From the NCBI GenBank assembly GCA_009809945.1, contig WTPW01000980.1, positions 201,352 through 265,351 of the forward strand: a stretch of 64,000 nucleotides of DNA, in the 5' to 3' direction. The notes beneath the pieces were generated by a model. The model searched no databases. It was not told the DNA's origin and was given only the letters and a program-made list of their open reading frames with translations. The stretch is from Gigaspora margarita. Its lineage: Eukaryota; Glomeromycota; Glomeromycetes; Diversisporales; Gigasporaceae. Both the position numbers and the translations under genes were made by a program. How positions within the stretch are numbered: position 1 is the stretch's first letter; every line of letters starts with the position of its first letter. Shown in pieces: positions 56,716 to 64,000 of this stretch.

Positions 56716-57121
56716 TCACAATTGATTATACTCGCTACATAGTAAACTTATAATTTTACTATGTAAATCGATTATGAGTGCTTAAGTAAACTTATTCTAA
56801 AGATCAAAATACGTATATTCTAAAATTTTTATATAAATTGGATAACTTTTTATTATTTGACTTTTAATTTTTATGCTCAACAGAAAAAATTGATTTTTTT
56901 TAAAAAACATATTTGTTGAACATAAAAATTAAAAGTCAAATAATAAAACATTGTCTGATTTATATAAAAATTTTAGAATATATGTATTTTAATCTTTAGA
57001 AAGTTTACTTAAGCATTTAAATCGATTTACATAGTAAAATTATAACTTTACTATGTAGTGATTATAATTGATTAACCAAAAATCGCTTTATAAGCTACTT
57101 CTGATTTTTTGTATTCCAAAT
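56716..57121. mobile_element. foldback element (about 405 bp), near-complete palindrome
   Basis: The left arm ACATAGTAAACTTATAATTT…TGACTTTTAATTTTTATG is mirrored by CATAAAAATTAAAAGTCA…TTATAACTTTACTATGT. Arms are about 190 bp and roughly 85% alike by eye, with a loop of about 30 bp. It is the uninterrupted sister of 2700-3510. Confidence 0.7.
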
Positions 57122-57124
57122 TAG

Positions 57125-57534
57125 AAGTCATTTAAAGTAGGGTGCAATCACATAACACACCGACCTACAGTAGTAAACCTTTGGGGTTGGACCAAATTCA
57201 ATGTATGTATGACATCAATATAGCCAAACACAATTCTTATTGTGCATAGTGCATAGTATGTGTTTTGATTATCAAAATAACTTTTTCTCACCAGGGGTCG
57301 TAAAGAAGGTTCATTTATAAGAATATTTTTAAATATTACAAGCATCCTACAAAAAGTCTTTTAATATAACTATCTTTTTTTTAAGTATACACTTTTTTTT
57401 TTCTTTGTAAGAAAATTTTCTTATCAAGAACCTATTTTTTTTTTTTTATAAAAAACTTCAAAAAAAAAAAATACAAGCTCTTTTTTTTTTATAGAAAAGC
57501 TAAGCATTTGCATTATAATTAATACAAATAATCA
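57125..57534. other. leader region of the MULE pseudogene
   Basis: It has T- and A-rich runs and no coding region. No clear MULE terminal inverted repeat could be recognised here. Confidence 0.4.
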
Positions 57535-59557
57535 ATGGATCCTGCTTTTGTGGTAGTAAACTTACCCTATTCTGAAACACTGACGCCTAATCAAAAATGC
57601 TATCTCTTCTTTAACGTTAACTAGCTATTGGAAGTTCCTATACAAGAATTTGATGCTGAATAGTGGCCTTTTGTAACCAATATTTGGACCAAATTCAGCT
57701 ATAGAGATAATATTAAGAGTGACTCATGGAAGACTTTTGTATGTTAGTTTAATAAACCTCAAAAGTCAAATATATGAAAAGAAAATATTCTAGATAAAAA
57801 ATGCTATAAAACAAAGGACCGACCTGCTAACATGTGCTTTGCCAAAATAAAAGTTACACATATGATTTCAGAGCAGAAAGTAAGCGTTGAACAATATAAA
57901 AACTCATCTGACCATATGCATTCTCTAGAGGATATCGAAAAGCTTAAGCGTTTACAAGCTGTTCAAATTTTAGTTGAACAAAAAGTTGTAAAGAATTATT
58001 GACCACCTGAAATTGTGAATGCAGTAAAAGAATTTGCAACAGAAAAGCTAAATTTAAGTAAAAGTGTAAAGGAATTAAGGAGAGTGGAAGTTACAAATAT
58101 TAAATATAAAGTGCATGAACTTCTTGATGCACATCTAATTGGCAGCTCCAATCAAAGGCAAGATATTCAGAATTCGATTTCTTTTTTAAAAAAAATGAAT
58201 TTCAAGTAGAGTATTTTAAGGTTAATAACCAATCCACTCACAGTACATCTTTGTACACCCCAACCAACTTCAAAATCTCAAAAAATATGGATGCTTAACT
58301 CTAATAGACTCAACTCATAAAACAAATAAATACAATTATCATTTATTTATATTATATATTCGCAATAACTTTGGATATTGAGATGTTGGGGCACATTTTT
58401 TTGTAAGCAATGAGGACAGTAACACTGTTGCAAAGGCATTAATTGCAATTAAACAATTGGGACGTTATTGGTGACCTAGATATTTTTTGGCTGATCAAAG
58501 CTATATCGAAGCTAATAGTATTAAAATTGCCTTTCAAGGTCTTCAACATGGTGAACAAGAGTGTGATATTATTTTTTGCACTGTCCATGTTATGCAAACT
58601 TGGTTAAAAAATATATATAAAACAAAAACCTGACAAAAACTGATCCAGCCGATGCACAAAAAAACAAAAATTGGTTGCAATGCTCTCGTTCAACAAGCAA
58701 TCAATAAATATTCAATTCCAACTGTTCAATGGTATATCACAAGACAATATATGAAAAATACATATCAATGGGCCCTCTGGGCCCATCAATCTTCTCCTAT
58801 TCTACTGCAAGTGACCTCTAAAAATCCTCTTGAATCATATTATAGTGAATTAAAAAGAAAAACATTATCACAGTATGGTCTAATTGGTATACACTTTTAG
58901 TTTTACTTGTTTAATTATAAATATTCATAAATTTAATTGTTAACATTATTTTATTTATTTATTTTTTCAGAAGCATGTCATAAAATAGTTGAACTAATGA
59001 AAAAAAAGAGCTGATTCAGATTATGTAGCTTTTGAATTCCATGTCAAGAGATTTCAGCTATTGGTATTGATGATGAGATTCTTTATGAAATTTACAAATT
59101 TCTGTTTCCTGTTCAAAAAATGATTGTTAGTAAATTTCACGCTTTTGAAAAAAGAATTGAAAAAGGAAAAGTTTCACCAGATCTTGCATTTCTCAAGTGT
59201 GATTGCTTATTTTTTCATCAGTATTTGTTGCCTTGCCGGCATATATTTTATGAACATTTGTATAGTGCAACTAAATTATTGATACTTGATGCATAAAAGA
59301 ATTTTCAATATGTGTTTGACGAAGCTAGATTTGAAGTACATGTGAATTGTGAATTAGTTGATGTTGTAATGTTAGAAAAAACTGAAGCTGAAAGGGCAGC
59401 AGATCATAGACACCTGCCTATAAACAAATTAATAGAGAGAACACATAATACATATTGGAGTGTCGAAGATAGGGGTAATCCAGAACAATCTAGTGCATTT
59501 ATTAGAGAATTAAGAGTTCGCTTGGATCCTGTATTAAATAATCTAATGTTAGCATAA
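57535..59557 (+). pseudogene. MULE-type transposase with SWIM zinc finger, disabled
   Basis: The relic starts at ATG 57535 (MDPAFVVVNLPYSETL) and ends at TAA 59557. It holds an N-terminal DNA-binding-like region, then an MULE/DDE core with LTLIDSTHKTN near 58300 and FLADQSYIEANS near 58486, a later ESYYSELKRKT near 58830 that could supply the acidic residue, and a SWIM zinc finger CDCLFFHQYLLPCRH near 59200-59245 (CxC…CxH). The tail reads AERAADHRHLP. Positions 58890-58970 look like an AT-rich intron ending TTTTTTCAG. More than six stops and at least two frameshifts (near 58207 and 58290) disable it. MULE transposases cut and move Mutator-type elements; active relatives could have moved the 9-bp-TSD elements at 44237 and 47853, which is inference. 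Confidence 0.78.
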
Positions 59558-59583
59558 ATAGTCTAAAATTATAGTATGAATTA

Positions 59584-59769
59584 TTAGCGGAAGTTCTTTA
59601 TAAATCTCAAAAAATTTGATGTTTGTTTTTCAATTTTTATAAGAGTTGATAGATCAATATTAGTTGCAATTATATAGTCTACAATTTCTAATGGAGACAT
59701 CCGGTCAAGTTGTTGGTTATACTCTGAAGGTGGATATGGTGCAAGAGTTCTGTCTTGTCTTATTTTAAA
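59584..59769 (-). pseudogene. short coding remnant of unknown identity
   Basis: On the - strand an open frame of about 60 codons reads …RQDRTLAPYPPSEYNQQLDR, MSPLEIVDYIIATNIDLSTL and ends …FLRFIKNFR* at 59584. It has no in-frame ATG at its upstream end, which is blocked by a stop at 59770. Its balanced composition contrasts with random frames here. It converges on the MULE pseudogene 27 bp away and may be a second gene of that element or a captured host exon. I do not recognise it. Confidence 0.45.
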
Positions 59770-59852
59770 TCAATAAAATGATATTTTAAAAAAAAAAAGT
59801 TTTTTTTTTTTAAGAGTAAAGAATTTTTACATATACTGTATATATATATATA

Positions 59853-60222
59853 GGGTTAATTAATTTGTAACCACAATTACAGTAACTGCACCTAATCAGC
59901 CAGTCAAATTCAAAGATCAGGTTAATGTTACATATTCAGAAATAATCAAAACAAATGTTCTTTTTGCTAAAAATTGCTTCTAACTCAAAATTTCGCATAG
60001 AAAACTACCTTTCAGGTTTTAACAAAAAAAATTTCTTGCTAAATTTTAATAAAACTATTGCCTTCCTAACCCCCAAGCCTTACACTAACCCTAACCTTAA
60101 TTATATTTCGATATGATCATTGATTATACAATTTTTGAATGATGTCAATCATGTATTATTTGGTAATATTATTTACATTTATAAAATTTATCTGTAACCT
60201 ACGGTTACAAAACAATTAATCC
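59853..60222. mobile_element. TIR element (370 bp) with telomere-like core
   Basis: GGGTTAATTAATTTGTAACC is mirrored by GGTTACAAAACAATTAATCC. The flanks ATATATAT on both sides are compatible with an 8-bp duplication but are low complexity. The centre has ACACTAACCCTAACC and the AAATTTTGCAAGAAATTTT-like core shared with 20008-20505 and 31816-32137. Confidence 0.65.
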
Positions 60223-60224
60223 AT

Positions 60225-60638
60225 ATATATATTATATTCATTAATATCGTCAATATAAAAATAATTGTTTTAAAGATCATTAATTTTATAGCCCAGATCA
60301 TTTCTATCTGCAAGTAATTTGACTCCAATAATTATTAAACCTTTATTGTTCTGACATTTAAGTTCGTAAATATTTTATGGTTTCATTTCTTAACTAAGAT
60401 GAGTATAAAAATACATTTATTTGTCTAAGTATTTAAAATAAGCTATTGAATATTTACTATATAGGTTTATTTTATTCGTATTAATTTAGTGTCTCGTTTC
60501 GTATTTATTTTTTTTAATCTGATTCCATTTTCATAATAATCATTAAGGCTGCATATTCCATTTGCACATCCTATAATAAGCCAAGCCTGAAGTATTAACT
60601 GAAATAGGGATTTTTGTTTTAGACTAAACAAACACTAG
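60225..60638. other. AT-rich stretch, no gene
   Basis: No coding, RNA or repeat feature is recognised. Confidence 0.4.
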
Positions 60639-60646
60639 GTTATATA

Positions 60647-60808
60647 CAGTGTTTAAAATTGGCATGTACAAGATGCACATGTGCATGAATTTTTTTTGGA
60701 TTTTTTTAGATTTTTAAAAAATCTCTTAAGTGTACAAGTAAATTTTTTTAAAAAAGATGCACAAAATGTATTTGTGCATGTAATTTTGTTTTTGAATTTT
60801 AAACACTG
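60647..60808. mobile_element. hAT-like miniature (162 bp), CAGTGTTTAAAATT ends
   Basis: CAGTGTTTAAAATT and AATTTTAAACACTG are perfect inverted repeats with the CAGTG start typical of hAT elements. The flanks are a perfect 8-bp duplication GTTATATA (60639-60646 and 60809-60816). GATGCAC/GTGCATG words recur at each end. A 66-codon open frame over it is spurious. Confidence 0.87.
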
Positions 60809-61004
60809 GTTATATAGGCTTTTGATAATAAATGAATGGCAAATATATTACTATTTGGTTCATTTCATTTCATTAATTTAATTCATTTTAGAATGTAAGT
60901 ACAAACAAAAGACTTTATAATTTAAGTATTTAAAATAAATTATTGAAGCTCATGAATATCTAATACTTAATTTATTTTATTCGTTTTAATTTAATTCATT
61001 TTAG

Positions 61005-61240
61005 AATGTGAATATAATCTTCAGAAAACTATACAAGGATGAATGAGTGAAAATAAAGATGTCAATAATTGTATTAAAGAATTTTAACTTAAAGCCACAA
61101 ACTATGAAGATGTAATCGAGTGGATTCTTTTTAATAAATTAGAGAATTTTCAAAATATTGGTGATGAATTTTTAGTAACCTGGTTAGATAGTGTGCGATT
61201 TGTAGAAGGCATATATAAAGAGCATTCTCAATTTGAGTAG
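61005..61240 (+). pseudogene. broken kinase exon, copy 1
   Basis: After TTTTAG the frame would read ECEYN-like, then TQG*MSENKDVNNCIKEF, *LKATNYEDVIEWILFNKL, ENFQNIGDEFLVTWLDSVRF and end HSQFE*. This matches the N-terminal exon of the TKL-like kinases of arbuscular-mycorrhizal fungi just before the ATP-binding loop. The loop itself (GxGxxG) is missing between NIG and FLVTW. Stops sit where Trp and Gln are expected. Confidence 0.72.
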
Positions 61241-61545
61241 TTAAATGAAGTTTATGAATACTTACTATTAATTCCATTTTATTTGTGTTAATCATAAAAT
61301 GTAAGTATAAATAATATTTTTAATTTAAGTATATAAAATAAATAGTTTCACCTTATTTATATTAATTTAATATTATTTTAGGATGTGAAATATAAGGAAC
61401 ATTATTTAAGTGTTTAAACAAAACACATAAATATTTAATAATTTCATTTTATTCATATTTATTTAATTTCATTTTAGAATATAAGTATAAGGGCTTGTTT
61501 AATTTAAGTATTTAAAATAATTCATTGAAGTTTAATTTATTTTAG

Positions 61546-61777
61546 AATGTGAATATAATTCTCAGAAAACTACACAAGGATGAACGAGTGAAAATAAAAA
61601 TGTTGATGATTGTATTAAAGAATTTCAACTTAAAGCCACAAACTATGAAGATGTAATCGAGTAGATTCCTTTTAATAGATTAGAGAATATTCAAAATATT
61701 GGTAATTTTTAGCAACCTGGTTAGATGGTGTGCGATTTGTAAGAGGCATATATAAAGAGCTTTCTCAATTTAAGTAG
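61546..61777 (+). pseudogene. broken kinase exon, copy 2
   Basis: Same exon as the first copy, keeping EFQLKATNYEDVIE without the Gln stop but with a stop in place of the following Trp (GAGTAG). A small deletion after NIG shifts the frame. Confidence 0.7.
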
Positions 61778-61949
61778 TTAAATGAAGTTTACAAATATTA
61801 CTATTAATTTTATTTTATCCATGTTAATCATAGAATGTAAGTATAAATGATATTTTATTTTAAGCATTTAAAATAATAGTTTCACTTTATTCACACATTA
61901 ATGTTATTTTAGAATGTAAATATAAAGAATGTTGATAATTTCATTTTAG

Positions 61950-62182
61950 AATACGAATATAATATCAGAAAACTAAGCAAGGATGAATGAGTAGAAATAA
62001 GGATATCAATGATTATTAAAGAATTTCAACTTAAAGCCACAAACTATAAAGATGTAATTGGGTGGATTCCTTTTAATGGATTAGAGAATATTCAAAATAT
62101 TGGTGATAAATTTTTAGCAACCTGGTTAAATGGTGTGTGATTTGTAAGAGGCATATATAAAGAGCATTTTCAATTTAAATAG
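61950..62182 (+). pseudogene. broken kinase exon, copy 3
   Basis: EFQLKATNYKDVIGWIPFNG is readable and is followed by NIGDKFLATWLNGV. A one-base loss in the ISMIIKEF part and a TGA after NGV disable it. Confidence 0.7.
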
Positions 62183-62371
62183 TTAAATAAAGTTTATAAA
62201 TATTTACTATTAATTTTATTTTATCCGTGTTAATCATAGAATGTAAGTATTTTTAATTTAAGTATTTAAAATAATAGTTTCACTTTATTCATTATTTTAG
62301 GATATAAAATATAAAGAACGTTGTTTAAGTATTTAAATGAAATACATGAATATTTAATAATTTCATTTTAG

Positions 62372-62604
62372 AATATGGATATAATCCTCAGAGAACTACA
62401 CAAGGATGAACAAGTAGAAATAAGGATGTTGATGATTATATTAAAGAATTTTAACTTAAAGCCATGAACTATGAAGATGCAATCGAGTGGATTCCTTTTA
62501 ATGGATTAGAGAACATTCAAAATATTGGTGAAGTTTTGGCAACCTGGTTAGATGGTATGCGATTTGTAGGAGGCATATATAAAGAGCATTCTCAATTTAA
62601 GTAG
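62372..62604 (+). pseudogene. broken kinase exon, copy 4
   Basis: It keeps CPQRTTQG-like, LKAMNYEDAIEWIPFNGLEN and NIGEVLATWLDGMRFVGGI. It has the best-preserved ATWLDG segment but still no glycine loop; a stop replaces Gln in EF*L. Confidence 0.7.
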
Positions 62605-62950
62605 TTAAATGAAGTTTATGAATATTTACTATTAATTCCACTTTATTAGTATTAATCGTAGAAGGTAAGTATAAATAATATTTTTAATTTAAGTATTTTA
62701 AATAGATAGTTTCACTTTATTCACATTAATTTAATGTTATTTTAGGATGTGAAATATAAAGAATGTTGTTTAAGTATTTAAATGAAACATATAAATATTT
62801 AATAATTTCATTTTATTCGTGTTAATTTAATTTTATTTTAGAATGTAAGTATAAGGGCTTTTTTAATTTAAGTATTTAAAATAATTTATTGAAGTTCATG
62901 AATATTTAATACTTCATTTATTTTATTCACTTTAATTTAATTCATTTTAG

Positions 62951-63186
62951 AATTCAAATATAATCCTCAGAAAACTACACAAGGATAAATGAGTGGAAAT
63001 AAGAATGTTGATAATTATATTAAAGAATTTCAACTTAAAGCCATGAACTATAAAGATGTAATCGAATGGATTCCTTTTTATAGATTAGAGAATATTCAAA
63101 ATATTGGTGATGAATTTTTAGTAACCTGATTAGATAGTGTGTGATTTGTAAGAGGCATATATAAAGAGCATTCTCAATTTAAGTAG
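62951..63186 (+). pseudogene. broken kinase exon, copy 5
   Basis: It keeps SGNKNVDNYIKEFQLKAMNY and KDVIEWIPFYRLENIQNIGD, then stops where the Trp of TWLD is expected (TGA) and again after DSV. Confidence 0.7.
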
Positions 63187-63530
63187 TTAAATGAAGTTTA
63201 TGAATATTACTTTTAATTCCATTTTATCCATGTTAATCATAGAATGTAAGTATAAATGATATTTTTAATTTAAGTATTTAAAATAATAGTTTCACTTGAT
63301 TCACATTAATTTAATGTTATTTTAGGATGTGAAATATAAAGAATGTTGTTTAAGTATTTAAATAAAATACATGAATATTTAAAATTTTATTTTATTTATG
63401 TTTATTTAATTTCATTTTAGAATGTAAGTATAAGGGCTTTTTTAATTTTAAGTATTTAAAATAATTTATTGAAGTTCATGAATATTTAATACTTTGTTTA
63501 TTTTATTTGCTTTAATTTAATTCATTTTAG

Positions 63531-63737
63531 AATGCGAATATAATCCTTAGAAAACTATGCAAGGATGAACAAGTGGAAATAAGGATGTCGATAATTGTAT
63601 TAAAGAATTTTAACTTAAAGCCACAAACTATGAAGATGTAATCGAATAATTCTTTTTAATAGATTAGAGAATATTCAAAATATTGGTGATAAATTTTTAG
63701 CAACATGGTTAGATAGTGTGCGATTTGTAGGAGGCAC
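63531..63737 (+). pseudogene. broken kinase exon, copy 6, truncated
   Basis: It keeps ECEYNP, SGNKDVDNCIKEF and NIGDKFLATWLDSVRFVGG, then departs from the other copies at GGCA and runs into the ATCGAT-rich element that begins near 63738. Its 3' end has therefore been cut by that insertion or by a rearrangement. Confidence 0.7.
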
Positions 63738-63983
63738 ATCTCCAAATTTTATATATAGATATTAATCGATATATATCACTTAATCGTTTAATATCGATTA
63801 TAAAATATCGTTATATATCGATTAATTGGATAAAAATCGATATATATCTATAATCGATATATATTATTTTTTATATTAAATCGTTATATATCTATAAATC
63901 GATTATAATCAGAATTATTTGAAACAATATATAACGATTAACAGATCTTTAACGATTACATAATGTTTTGACCGTCCCTGGGT
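63738..63983. mobile_element. possible end of a hAT-like element with ATCGATATA subterminal repeats
   Basis: ATCGATATATATC-type words recur at least eight times. The right side ends GTTTTGACCGTCCCTGGGT; its reverse complement begins CAGGGACGGTCAAAAC, which looks like a hAT terminus. A left partner is not recognisable. The window ends 17 As later. Confidence 0.45.
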
Positions 63984-64000
63984 AAAAAAAAAAAAAAAAA
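63984..64000. repeat. terminal A-run at the window edge
   Basis: Seventeen As continue to the last base. It could be a genomic homopolymer or a contig-end artefact. Confidence 0.6.

Larger units (their letters stand above)
60870..63740 (+). repeat. tandem array of kinase-exon/intron units
   Basis: Six exon-like copies alternate with AT-rich segments made of ~100-bp sub-repeats that contain TTTAAGTATTTAAAATAAT and end TTTTAGAATGTAAGTATAA. Starts of the exon-like copies are spaced about 541, 404, 422, 579 and 580 bp. The sub-repeats have the look of introns, with a TTTTAG acceptor followed within three bases by a GTAAGT donor. Confidence 0.75.

Noticed and set aside
60870..63740. CRISPR array
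   Set aside because: The repeats are hundreds of bases long, lack short unique spacers and encode kinase peptide; the genome is eukaryotic.

Overview
This is a very AT-rich eukaryotic window that most resembles an arbuscular-mycorrhizal fungus genome (Glomeromycotina, Rhizophagus/Gigaspora-like). Three things support this: a TKL-type protein kinase with several short introns and an HRDLHTKN catalytic loop; a tandem array of broken copies of a kinase N-terminal exon of the kind greatly expanded in these fungi; and dense nested transposon relics. No bacterial or phage signature, rRNA, canonical tRNA or CRISPR array was seen.

Layout. 1-3839: AT-rich DNA with small inverted-repeat elements. 3857-13878: a complete but dead non-LTR retrotransposon (LINE-1 here, + strand), bounded by a 17-bp target-site duplication (TSD) and a poly(A); two hAT-like miniatures sit inside it. 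13929-15000: a tRNA-like pol III promoter and a GC-richer unknown repeat. 15955-19333: a TA-flanked miniature and a 2.7-kb foldback. 19470-29815: a four-level nest (foldback containing a hAT-like element, which contains another TIR element and a second dead LINE on the - strand, 21257-29144). 29915-43500: miniature elements, foldbacks and degenerate tandem repeats. 44237-45270: a MULE-like element with a 9-bp TSD and an assembly gap. 45999-47822: the only plausibly functional gene, a 7-exon kinase on the - strand with a miniature element 31 bp upstream of its start codon. 48-57 kb: more miniatures and minisatellites. 57535-59557: a MULE transposase pseudogene with a SWIM zinc finger. 61005-63737: six tandem broken kinase exons. 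The window ends with one end of a possible hAT-like element and an A-run.

The window is therefore a transposon graveyard around one kinase gene. Termini, TSDs and nesting allow a relative insertion order. Coding relics carry stops and lost catalytic residues, and copies compared with each other differ mostly by C-to-T/G-to-A transitions. The most novel-looking observations are the kinase-exon array, in which every copy has lost the glycine loop; a telomere-like core shared by miniature elements with different ends; and the stratified nests. All coordinates and exon boundaries were read by eye; family names rest on motif recognition, not on database searches.
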